64,000 bases of DNA from Mytilinidion resinicola (taxonomy: Eukaryota; Ascomycota; Dothideomycetes; Mytilinidiales; Mytilinidiaceae), in NCBI RefSeq assembly GCF_010093595.1, contig NW_022985445.1, positions 62,001 to 126,000 on the forward strand, given 5' to 3'. The position numbers and the translations under genes were made by a program. Positions within the stretch are counted from its first letter, which is position 1. Each line of letters opens with the position of its first letter. Below, piece after piece: positions 45,434 through 57,633 of this stretch. The notes below the pieces were generated by a model, which had not been told where the DNA came from, searched no databases, and saw only the letters and a list, made by a program, of their open reading frames with translations.

Positions 45434-45843
45434 TGTCACGGTATCGACCGCGACACCCTACCTACCGAAATTCTGCCGCAGATTGCTACAACTCCAGCAA
45501 TCTGCACCGGCCTACTACCGCTGGCCGGCCTCCTGCCCTGCCTGCCCTGCTCCGCTCCCGTCTCGCTTCCGCTTCCTATCCTGTCCCGCTCCAGCCACCT
45601 ACCGGCTGCCCCCTTTTCCTATCACCTGATCTGGTAAGGACCTCGCGTACACGCGTGCCACGCGCCGAAACGGCATAGAGGCCGTACGCCACGCGCTCGG
45701 CCACGCCCTTATATCCGGTGGCCCGTCTCCCGTCTTCCTGTCCCTTACACAACGTCTTGATTCTCCACGTAGCATTGTACATAGCACCTAATCAACGCTC
45801 CTCTTTAAGCCCTCGACCTCTCGCGTATAGCGCTATCGTGACA
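45434..45843 (+). repeat. Solo LTR of gypsy 1
   Basis: 410 bp, starting TGTCACGGTATCGACC and ending CTATCGTGACA, flanked by target duplication GATTT (45429-45433 and 45844-45848) within gypsy 2 gag. It is near identical in the core to the LTRs at 31177 and 36737 and appears the least mutated of the three. It probably arose by recombination between the LTRs of a full insertion. Confidence 0.9.
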
Positions 45844-46703
45844 GATTTCTATAAACCTGTTTAAAGAACCTATAGCTAACTCCTAGAAATAATAGATCTT
45901 TACCCTATTTTTCCTGCAGTAAGGTTCTATATAACTAGATACCTAAGCCCTAATTAATAGCAGAGCTACAGGTATAGGTTATATTTACAGATCTCTAGCG
46001 CGCGCATAGAACCTTTATCTTAAACTGCTACTAATTATTTTACGCCTAACTAGATTTAACAGAAAATAACTAAAAAAAGAAAGGATTATACACTTTATAC
46101 GCGTAACCCTCTGCTATCTAAACTATATAGAACTAATCTGTCTCTATATACTAGAAATTAGAAAATATAACCTAATACTAGGATAGCTATAGCTATATAA
46201 GCACTGCGTTAGAATTAATTATAATAACTAACAGCTGCTTTTCCGCTTTTTTTATTGCTAGGCTTATTACCTATATAAACCTATAGATATATTCTAATAT
46301 AATAATAATAAAAACCCTAGCTAGAAGGCTTATAGTAAAGCCCCTTACTTAATAACTAAATACTTCTGTTTTTAATAGTTAAGCCTGCGTATATAATACT
46401 AATATAACTACTAGCTTCCTAAAATAAACCGCTAGCTAAATAAACCTAAACCTAAACCTAAACCTAAATTAGAATTAGAACCTAATATAGAACCTAACGC
46501 GGAGCTAGATATCTATCTACTTAAGGTAGAAATATTAACCTAATTAGCCTAATAACCTAATTATAAAATCTTTACTATTACTATTACTAATATTAATAAG
46601 GCCTTAGCTAAAAAGAAGTATACTAACTTAGTAATAAAGGTTTCTATAAAATACCACCCGTTTTTAAAGAACTTCTCCTGCTAAAAGGCTAATAAGCTGC
46701 CTA

Positions 46704-49700
46704 TTATTATTATTATTAGGTTTTATTAGGCCGATTTAGCTCCTGTTAGGATTTATACGGCAGTGCTATCTAGGTTTTATTTATAAGGGGAAACCGTTCG
46801 CTCTATAGCGGTCGGGTAAAAACCTTGTTTTCTATAGTATATAACGCCTTGCGTTCCTTTTATTTCTGCGCGGCTATAGGGGACGTGTGGCAGCTCTATA
46901 AGTATTACTATAGAGTAAGCTATTTTAATATATTCTCTAGAATTAATCCGGTATCCGTAGGCCCTAGGTTCTAGGGTTATACGGTGTTTAGAAGGTTAGT
47001 AAGGTCCGGGGTCTATATTAGGGCGCGCGTGCCCTTTTTTCTTAAAAGCTAAGGTATTAAATTAAAGAATAATAGGAAATTAGAAGGGTTGCCCTATTGC
47101 GGGCGTGCCTATAGTTATATAATATACGTGTATATATATAGTTCTGTTTTTAGGGCGTGGCTATATAAGTCGGCTGGCTATATAGCTAGCTATTCCGTTG
47201 CTATTTTTTTTTAGCTATAGAGAGGTAGGGTAGGAGGTCTATCTAGTGCAGGAACTATTGCGAAACAGCCTTATTTCCTTTATAGATTTTATATAGCTGT
47301 ATATATATTTTATTCTAGCCTTAAAGAATATATTACCTTTACTATTATAGTATTATTTATAGTATATTACTATATGCTTTAGAAACTATAGTATATACCT
47401 ATAGGGGCACGCAGGTAAAAGGTAATTAGGCACCCTTATGCGGTGCAGGTATATATTAAGCCCTATATATTCTATTTATAGAAGCGTAATAATTAAGCTT
47501 TCTACTTTTATAAGCTTATAGTATTTAGTTGCCTAATTTTATTCTATTTTATATTAAGGGCCGGCGTAAAAGGGCCCCTTTATTTCTTCCTGTAGGCCTT
47601 TTATTTATTTCTCCACTTTTTTTTATATACTTTCTATATTACTTCTTATTTTAAAAGCTTATATAAGTTATCTAACTGCCTTTTATACCTTAGGGCTAGT
47701 GCTATAGCTTTAACCGCGAGCCTCTTTAGTATATTACGCTAGCTTAGCTTATATTTAGGTGTTTTCCTAGGCTTATAGTATCTCCTAATAGTATTTCTAA
47801 TAGTATAGTATATAGTTTTAATATGCTTTCTAGCCTGGCCTGCGCGCGTACGGTCTATATACGCTACTGTAAGTTCCTCTAGCTTAAGCCTTAGAAAGGG
47901 GCAAGAGGTCTTATATTTAAGCGTTTTAATATCTATTATTTTATACGCCCCTATAATAGTATAGAGGAAGTAGTTCTAGGCCGTTTTAAGTTGTTTAATT
48001 TTTGCTTTGCTAATTTATTTCTTTATACCTAGCGTTAGAAACTAGGTAGTGCACCTATATATAAGGACCGGCCTAATAACTGCTAAGTATATATACTATG
48101 CTTTTTAGAAGCTTACGCTCTATATTAATACTATTAGCCGTGTAAGGGCTCCTATTTATACTATAGCCTTTTCCTTTATAATACGTATATACAGGCCCTA
48201 TTTAAGTTTAGAGTCTACCTAAACTCTAAGTATATAAAGCTCTATAATTAGGCTTTCTATAAAGCCCCGGATATTTACTATAGCCTTTATATTTACTATA
48301 TTTAAACAGCGCCTTATAAAGTATATAAGGTAATATTTATCTAGGGCAAATACTATACTATACTTCTTCGCCTACTCTATATACTATATATGCGCACTTT
48401 TAATTGCCCTGTAGTTTTCTTCCGTACTTCTACTAAATATAAGGATATTAGTGTTGTTTATAAACCTGTAGGCTATTATATTGCCTTTTTATAGTGCCGG
48501 CAGGAGCATACTTACAAAGAATAAAAAGAGGATTAGTAAGAGTAAGGATTTTTATAGTATACCTGTGTTAACCGGGATAGTTTTAGCAATATATTTTCTA
48601 ATAGAGAGTCTTATAGTTCGGTTCTATAGGAATAATTCTGTAAATTAGACTATCTATTCCGGTATATATTAAACCTATAGGTTATATATTATTCTCTTAT
48701 AAAATACTTTATTAAAGGCCCCCGAAATATCCAGGCTAAAAAAAAAGGTAATAAGGTAAAAGTTGCCCTTCTATATAGTTTATATTTATTCTATAAAAAG
48801 TTCCAGTACTGTCTATATAGATTATTCGGGCCTTACACCTATTTAGCTTAATAGGAGCATACCTTTCTCCTCTGCTATTTTAGATAGTTTTTATACTATA
48901 ATACGTTTAAATAGCTTGCCTACTATTTCTAGCAGCGCAATTAGCCTATATAACTTTACTATATTATAGAACGCTTTCTAAGGCTTATATAATACTATAG
49001 TAATTAATTCTTTATATAGCTATAGGTAGTGCCCTATATATATACACCTAGTAAAGAACCTAGCTAGTATTAGTACTAGCTGCGTTTTATATTTTTTAAA
49101 GATCCTGTTAGTTATCTTTATAATACCCGGGGCCTTATCCGGGGCTATTCCTATTAGCGCGGAAAGGATATCTTCTACTATAATATTTTATAAGGACTTA
49201 TATAGCTCTAGGTATTAGTATTCTTTAATATTAGAGAGGTTTGCTTTTATAGGGGGTAGGAAAAACTATTCTATAAGTATTTAGGCCTTAGTTTTATTAT
49301 CTATATAAAGCGTTGTATTATTAGGCTGTAAAAAAAGGGGGAATTAAAGTAGTGGCCGTAGTTCCTTTCTAATAGTTCTGCCCTATTTAGCTAGCTTCTA
49401 TACGCCTTTCGGATCCGATATAATCTTATCTACTGCGCGGCACTATACTTTTATACTTTTTTTACGTATAGCCCTTTTCTTTCTATTATACTGTACTCTA
49501 TATAAAATCTAGTTCTTTACTATTTTTAATAAGCGCTAGGTTTTATAGGCCCGCCTTATTTCCCGTACTTCCTTAGTACACTCTATTAACCACGCAGGTA
49601 ATACTTATTTTAATAGCTTTGCAAGTAGTATAGTTTTGTCTATTATAGCTTATATATACTTATATAGGCGGTGTGTAAATATATTAAGATTTTCCTCCGT

Positions 49701-52700
49701 CTCCTGCAGGTTATTCTAAGTTTCTAGCTTATTTAGCTATATTACTAGGTTCTCTTATACTTCTTTCTATACTATATCCTTCTATAGCCTATACTACGGG
49801 GGTTTAGCTGCCTTTAGTAGTAAGATATTAAACTCTATATATATAGGCCGGTAATTAGAGTTACAGTTCTATTCCTTTTATACTATAGAGGAAATTATTT
49901 ATTCTATTAGCCACCCTATTATAAATATAAGGTTAATTATAGACTATAATATTCCTCTTACCTATATCTCTAGCCCTTCCTCTATAGCTAGGTTTATGCC
50001 TGCTTCGCGCGTAATATAGAGAAGCTTTTTTACTTACTCCTTAATTTATATAACTTAAACTCCTTTCTATAGCGGATAGTATAGGTTTATATCTCTAATA
50101 AGAATATATTCCGCTTCGGTATTATTTAGTAGTAGGGGTAGTTCCTATATAATACTATTAGGGTTCGGGTTATAGATATTATAAATATAGATCCTTTCTC
50201 CCCCTGTATAAAGAAAAAGGGTGTTAAGATCTAGTAAGTAGTGTATAACTAACTACTTATTAATATCTAGTTGTTTATTAACGTATATATAGGCTTTTAT
50301 ATATTCCTCTCCTATATATAGTAGATAGTATAACTTTATTATATATATTATATATACTATATACCCCTGCTCCTACCTATATAGGTTTTTTTATAGTTTT
50401 TATATAGCTAGTACTATAGGTTACAGGCTGGCGTTTTCCGCCTTTTTAAGGAACTTCTTCTAAGTTATTAAGTTTTTATAGATATTATACTATATAACGT
50501 ATTCTACTACTAAGCCGGCCAAACTACTAAGCCGGCTACTTTTCTTTAGCATAACCAACACTATATGCGCGCAGTTAATTTATTCGTAACTAGCTATAGA
50601 ACTTATATATAATATACTTAGATTAGATTTAGAAGAAGCTTCTTAATCCTTTTTATATATACGCGTATTATACCTAGCCTCTCTATAGTTTCTATAGCGC
50701 CGTTAAGCTAGTAGAGCCCTATTTACACCATCTCTACTACCTACCTTTTTCCGTAGATTAGATACTCTAGACACTTTAGCAGCTATATATAACGCTGCTG
50801 TACTATACTCTATTATACCGCTAGTCTAGATTCGCTTTCTTTTACAACCTTTACGCTTAGTTATCTCTACTAGTTGCTTTTTAAGCTTTTTAACCCGGGC
50901 TTTAATAAGTATATTTTCGTGTAGCATTTCTTTAGCTCCTTTAATAAGCTTTAAGAAGCCTTTTTAGGCGGTTATTAGTAACTATATAAAGGAATTGCTT
51001 ACTAGCCTTAACTATAATCTAAATTTATACGTATTACTTAGGGTTTTTAATTGCTATAGTGTTTCTAGTAGGGGTGCTAGTAGTAGGGTCTATAACCGTA
51101 TATTAAGGCGATTAAGAACTACCTGCGCGTTAATAGGAACTAATCTAGAGGCCTTAAAGGTCTTCTTATAGTTCTTATATATAAATATATTAAAAAACGC
51201 GTTTTTAAAGGCTAGTAGGAAGCCTTCTTTATTAATATAGTAGACGCGTCGGCGTGCTAAGTCTTATATATATTAAGAGTACTTTAGCTTTAATAGCAAG
51301 AAGTATACTATATTAAGTAGCTAAAGTATATATAATAAATACGCAGGTATATAGAGGGTAAGGATTTGTTGTTTAACGTAATAATCCTTAAAATCTTAGT
51401 TAAGGTGGCTCTTATAGCCGTCCAAAATCAGCAACCTATATAACCCTACCTAACGCGCCTTTATATATATATTAAAGTGCTTTAACTACTTAAAACTAAG
51501 CTTATTATTAGTCCAGCCGTTCTTAGAAATAGAGAGCTTCTAATTATATAGTATTTCTGCTTCCTTATACTATATAGAGATATAAACGCGTTTTTTATAG
51601 ATAATAAATAGTAGGGTTATATATCCGGCAGCGCAGATGCTCTAGATAACCGTAACCCACTTTCGGTTGCCTAGTTAAATAAGATTAGGCCTTATATATC
51701 TTTCTAAACCTGTAACAACCTTTATTATACCAATTATACCTATTTAAAAGCCAGTTTTATTAAAGTTATAGATATTATCTAGGTAGACGCTATACTTAGC
51801 TATAGTCTCTTATATAAGAGTAAACTACATATTAATAACCTCTAGGTCTTCCTAGAGTATCTTCTAGCAGTTCTTTACCTAATTAAAAGCTATTTTAAGC
51901 TCCTTTATATAAGATATAAACCGTTAAGTCTAGTTCTTACCTACTAGTATCCTACTACGCGCAGCCAGTACTTTATCTGCTATATCTGCCACCTTATACA
52001 ACCGGGGCGCAAATCCTTGCGAGTTTAGGTTAAGGATATATTATATAATTATATGCTCTTCGGTCGCAGTAAGCTTTAGGCAGTTTAGTTGTAATTAAGA
52101 TTAAAATATAATTCCGTGGAGCCGATTAGAAAGCCGCTAATATTATACGTTAAAGGCTACTGCAGCGCGTTATATAGTCCTAAATTAACTAGAGGTAAAG
52201 GCTTAAAGCGCGAGATTAATACTGCCTTTTTGCTAAAATAGATAATCGCTGCGTTGTTAATACATTGCTGTATAAATATAGTATTAGTTATGCTAAGGAA
52301 AAGTGGCCGGCTTAGTAGTTTAGCCGGCTCGGTGGTGGAATATATTAATAGTAAGGTTATTTAGTTATTCTAATATTAGCTTATCTTAGTATTCTCTTAT
52401 TATTTCTTAGCTTGCCCGTTATTTACCTAGGTTTTTTGCTTAGTATAGATCTATTAGTTAGCTAGGTTGTCTTATAATAATAGTATTTAAACCTCTCTGC
52501 TTAATATTAGCTAATCGCCTCCGCCGTATATAGTTTGTGTAGCTAGCTATAATAATGCTTCCGGCAGCGTAGCTAATCGGTTAGGTCGCGTAAATTAGGC
52601 GGGCTGCGTTCTACTTCTAATTCCAAATACCTTATTAATAGCGGGCTAGTTCTTATCCGCTATAAGCACCTTTTTCGGCCGCCTAGGTTTAGGTCTCTTT

Positions 52701-54272
52701 AAGGGTGCAGGTATAGTAGAAGCTGTAGATGCTATAAAGTTTATAGAGGAGGGCTTCTCTGCTTATATCTTAAACTTTTCTATATATTGCACCCTTTTCT
52801 TTAGAGCTATTTTTCTTGCATGCTATTATTTATTATATAACTGCGCTTGGAATATATATAGTTTATTGCGCTCTATAGCGTATTAGTATAGTATTATCTA
52901 TTTCTTATTAAGGGCCCTTTACTAGGCCCCCTTTTAAATAGTGTATTTAGTACTATATAACAGGTGGTTTCTATTATAGTTTGCGCATTTCTTAATAGTC
53001 TTGTCCGGGCACACTTTTATATTATGCTCGCCTGCGTATACTGCGTATTTAATATTCTTTTTACAGTACCTTACAACGTGCTTATAGCCCTAGCAGTTAA
53101 AGTACTGTATAGCTGTAAATCCTGCTTTATACCTTAAGGCGTTAAGTATATAGCCTTCCTAAGTAATACTATTATTAATAGTATTATTTGCTATTACTTC
53201 TATTTATACGCCTATAATAGCCGAGCTTGCACGCTATACTAGGTTTGCCTGCGCTGCAGTAATAGCTGTTTTATTTTTCTATATAATCTTATTAATTATA
53301 AGTCCTAGGTTATAGGTTGTATTGTTTTCTATTATATCCTTCTGTAGACTTAGGTTGTTAAGGTTTATTTCCTTAGGCACGCTGTGTACTTTAATAAGCA
53401 CTATAGGCGTGCGTATAGTAGCAGAAGAGCCTAGAATAAGAACCTAATCCTTTTTCTTTAGAAGGGCGTTTTTTAATAGCTTATTTATAATAATTGCCTT
53501 AATATCACCACTTTATAGCTTTCTAATACTACTAATCTTTATAGTTTCCGGCTCTCCCGCCGCTTATAGCTTTTTTATAATATAGTTGTTCGTGTATATC
53601 GCGTTAGCCGCTTGCTGGGCGTTGTTTTTAATATAGATGTTGATTTTATAAAGGTTATTTATTGTATCCTGTCTAATTCTTATATCCTGTCCAATTTATA
53701 TAGCTTGCCCGATTTGTATTACTATTAGGGCCTTCGCTGCTGCAGCTGCGTATATCTTATTTCCTTAAGCTTTTAGCTTACTAATACTCTTTTTTATATT
53801 CTTTATCTCTTTTATTAGTTCCTTTTATAGCGTATTCTTCTGTTTATCTATAGTTCTTTATATATAGTAGAGTTCTTCCTTAGTATCCGTAAGTCTAAAA
53901 AACGCGTTATTAATACATGCAACTATAGCCTAGAAGAAATCTATACTAATAGTATTAAGAGGCTAACTTTATAGGGCGCTTTGTATTTATTATACTTTAT
54001 TAAGTGCGCTTATAACGCTTCCGTACGTGTTAAGAAGGGGCTTTTAGTTATATTGTTGTTATAGGTGTTATTATTATTATTATTGCGAGTGCAATCTAAG
54101 GTTAAAGGTTGCGGGAAAGATTTAACCTACTGCAATACTACTACTACTGCCCGGAGGGCTTTATAATTGCGTATAATTGCTCTAAGTGCCTTAAGGAGCC
54201 TATTAGGACTCCCTTTGGCTTCGATTTCCAACGGCTTATTAGGATAACTATATTATATATAGATACTCCTTT
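46704..54272 (-). mobile_element. Non-LTR retrotransposon (Tad1-like LINE) inserted in gypsy 2
   Basis: A 13-bp target duplication AATAAGCTGCCTA is at 46691-46703 and 54273-54285. A (TTA)n stretch at the left end is the 3' tail (TAA)n of a minus-strand element. Joining the flanks restores collinearity with the related gypsy element. Reading right to left: ORF1 with a zinc knuckle (CFNC-QGYKHVVRYC pattern) near 53.05 kb, then ORF2 with reverse transcriptase FINNTNILI (the FVDD-type site, Asp altered) near 48.45 kb. Own length is about 5.7 kb. Everything is heavily RIPped and inactive. Confidence 0.85.
50502..52340 (-). mobile_element. Fot1/pogo-like DNA transposon 2 (1839 bp)
   Basis: Inverted ends (left TTCTACTACTAAGCCGGCC; right, on the opposite strand, TTCCACCACCGAGCCGGC) continue for ~50 bp to CTTAGCATAAC, with TA on both sides. 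A minus-strand transposase is recognisable: TATEEHIIIQYIL and GFAPRLYKVADIADKVLAAR near 52.0 kb (pogo N-terminal region), LLILDGYKSH near 51.42 kb (DDE), and a C-terminal basic part near 50.8 kb. The inverted repeats are different from those of the element at 30674, so this is a separate family. It lies near the ORF1/ORF2 junction of the LINE. Confidence 0.88.
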
Positions 54273-57200
54273 AATAAGCTGCCTAATTACCGTATATATA
54301 ATTATAAAATTATTCTAGAAAAAGGAAAGCAACCTAGATTTAGCTTACTATATAGTATATCCTAGAATAAACTAAAGGTGCTCTAAAAGTACCTTAATAA
54401 TAACCTTATAAAAGGGTTTATTCGCGCCAGCTTATTACTTATTACCTTTCCTATTATTTTTATTAGAAAACTAGAAAAAAGGTTTATAATTCTATATTAA
54501 CTACTAAGCGCTAAACGCGGTAACTATTAAGAACTGTTATCTAATTCCTCTAATCTAAGAGACTCTAGCCTAACTTAGTAAGGCTAAGTACTATACTAAG
54601 CTTAATATTATCTCGGCGTTTAATTGCTTACAGATTATAAAAGGAGATAAATAGCTAATAGCTTTCCGGATATAATATAGCCTATTTAAATACCTAGTTA
54701 TGCCCTTTAGACTAGCTAACGCCCCTAGTATATTCTAGTACTACGTAAATAATATACTCCGCCTATACCTAGACGTATTCTGCACTATATATATTAATAA
54801 TATCCTAATATATAGTAAAAGCTTTAAGAAATACTAGCACTATATAAGGCTAGTCCTTAAGGCCTTAAAAAATACAGAACTGCAACTTAATATTAATAAA
54901 TGCAAATTCCACTAAAGTAGTGTTATATACCTAGGGTATATAATAATAACTAATAGAATTAGTATAGACCCGAATAAGATTAATAATATCTGCAACTAGA
55001 AGACCTCTTATAATATAAAGGACGTACAGGCCTTTATAGGATTTACTAACTTTTACTAATAATTTATTAATAATTTCTCTAGGTTAGCTGCACCCTTAAT
55101 TATCCTTATAAAAAAGGGCGTGCAATTCTAATTTAATAATACCTGCAAGGAAGCATTTAAACGCCTTAAAATAGTTTTTATAACTGCCCTAATCCTCCGC
55201 CACTTTAACCTAGATCTACTAATAACTTTTAAAGCTAACTTATCTAACTATATAAACGCCGGAATCCTATTATAGATAGATAAATATAGAGTTCTATAAC
55301 CTATAGCCTACTTTTCTAAGCGGCTAAACCTAGCCGAAAACAACTATAAAATTTACGATAAGGAACTCCTAGCAATTATCTAATATTTTAAACAATAGCG
55401 CTCTAAGCTAGAGAGTGCTATACTTCTAATCTAGGTTCTTAGTAATTATAAAAACCTGCAGTACTTTACTACTATAAAATAGCTTAGCTACCGGTAAGCC
55501 TGTTAGGCAGAGTACCTATCCTGCTTTAACTTTATAATTATATATTAACCTAGCAAGTTTAGAGAAAAGCTAGACGCCTTAACCTGCTGTATACAGGATA
55601 TACCTGTACAGAAAAAAGCCTAAGCGGCCCGAAACTAGACCTTATTACGCCCTAAGTTATTTACTAAGTTAAACTTTATAAAAACTAATTGCATAATTTA
55701 AGAAATTATTAAAGAAGAGTACCTAAATAATAAATTTATATAAGAAGTCCTGGAGCTAATATAATCTAGAACCCGATATTTAAAAAAGATTACCTTAAGT
55801 AAATATAAAATCCGTAATAATAAACTATTTTACTGTAATTGCCTTGCAATTCCTAACTATAATAAACTAAAGATTAAGCTCCTTTAGTATATATATAATT
55901 CACCTATAGGCGGCTATCTAAGGTGTAGAAAAACCCTTAAAATCCTCTAGAAAGAATACTACTAGCCCCGGATATTTAAGATAATCTGCTAATATATAGC
56001 CTGTTATTATACCTATTACTATATAAAGGCTTTAAGAGAAAAGTATAATAGCTTCCTAAAGCTACTACTAGTTCCGCTGCGCTGCTAGTAAGATATTTTA
56101 GTTAATTTTATTATAAATCTACCCAAATCTAAAGGCTATACTAATATTATAGTTATAGTAGATTATCTAAGTAAGTATTAATATATTATTCCTTATAAAA
56201 CAATTACAGCTTAAGCCACCGCTAACCTGTTCTACCGGTATATTTAGGTGCACTATAGCCTTCCTAATATATGCGTTTCTAACTAAGAATTGCAGTTTAT
56301 TTCTATATTTTAGGATAAACTATATAGATAACTATAAATCAAAGCCCAACTATTATTAGCCTTCTGTCCTAAAATAGATAGCTAGACGGAGAAGGTAAAT
56401 TCTATACTAGAATAAGTCCTCCGGGCCTATATAAATTACCAGCAAGATAACTAGGTAACCTGGCTGCTATTAGCTTAATTTAAAGCAAATAATATAAGAT
56501 CTAAATTAACTATAGTAATACTATTTATTGCTATTATAGGATAGAGCTTTTAAATAGGCTTTAAACCCTCTACAGGAATATAGCGCCCTTTCTATTAAAT
56601 GCTGTAAGCCTGTAAAGCTAACTAGATAATTAATAAAATAACTAATATTAAATAATTTATCTATAAAGAGATAACTTAGGCATAAGTAATATAGGAAGAG
56701 TTTGCTAACCGTTAGCGCATCGGTGTACTGTCCTACTGCGTTGGCGATAAAGTCTGGCTAGACGCCCGAAATATCCGTATAAAATAAAAGTCTAAAAAGC
56801 TTAACTAGAAGAACCTTAGAAAGTTTCTAATTATATAAGTGGTTTTACTATATACCTATTAATTAGGCCTGCCTAATATAATAAAGATCTACCCTATCTT
56901 CTATATCTCCCTTCTATAGCCTACCGCCCCGTTCTTAGATTACCTTCCTAGCTAAGAAAACTCTCCTTCTAAACCTGTTAAGGTTAATAGCGAACCGGAG
57001 TACTATATTAACTATATTAAAAACCTCTGCTTTAACTAACGCCGGAAGCAATATAAATACCTTATTAAATAGACTGGCTATAATAAGTTATCCTAGGAGC
57101 CTGCTTTAAAGCTTAAAAATATAACAGCTGCCGCTAATTATTATCGCCGGCACCCTAATATACCTAAGCTACTTAATATATAATTATATAATTATAAGGG

Positions 57201-57287
57201 CCCTGCGCAGAAGGCTTCTACTAACTACTCTAGGGCTATATAACACAACTTTAACGCCTAAAAAACTTAGGTTTAGAAAAGGGGTAC

Positions 57288-57633
57288 TATTATAGTAACT
57301 ACCTGTAATACTTTACCTACTATAATTCGCTAATTACGTGTTTAGTCTAGCTCCTAGTCTAGATTATATCCTAGAACGTAGCCTAAATTACGTAACCTAG
57401 TCTAGGTTATAGTCTAGGTTATAGACTAGATTACGTAGCGTTATTACCTAATCTCGCATAGAGCTCGCGAGCTTATGCTATATATATATTCCGCCGGCAT
57501 ATCTTCTTCGCCGGCGCTTTCGATTTCCTATTCCTTATACAACGTCTTAATTCCCTATATAGTAACGTGTTTAGCATCTAATTAACGCTTCCTTCTAAGC
57601 TTTTAAACTCCTGCTTATAGCACTATTATAATA
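57288..57633 (+). repeat. Gypsy 2 3' LTR
   Basis: 346 bp, collinear with the 5' LTR. Starts TATTATAGTAAC where the 5' copy has TGTTACGGTAAC, transitions as expected of RIP. Confidence 0.9.

Larger units (their letters stand above)
43779..57633 (+). mobile_element. Ty3/gypsy chromovirus-type LTR retrotransposon 2, with nested inserts
   Basis: LTRs of 346 bp each (43779-44124 and 57288-57633) with target duplication GGGTG (43774-43778 and 57634-57638) inside the foldback element. A purine-rich AAAAGGGG tract precedes the 3' LTR. On the + strand: a gag zinc-knuckle-like YYKCRKYSYISCNY near 45.17 kb; reverse transcriptase resuming after the LINE at 54.29 kb, with TIYINNILIYSKS near 54.79 kb (YxDD site altered); RNase H and integrase from 55.3 to 56.5 kb; and a chromodomain-like RRKQYKYLIK-TGYNKLS-EPALKLK near 57.04-57.12 kb. 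Without inserts it is about 5.9 kb. Stop codons throughout; inactive. Confidence 0.9.

Noticed and set aside
46704..46725. (TTA)n read as a plain microsatellite
   Set aside because: It sits exactly inside one copy of the 13-bp target duplication, so it is better explained as the 3' tail of the LINE.
54109..54318. 69-codon frame in the AT-rich block
   Set aside because: It crosses the LINE/gypsy 2 junction at 54272, so it cannot be an original gene.
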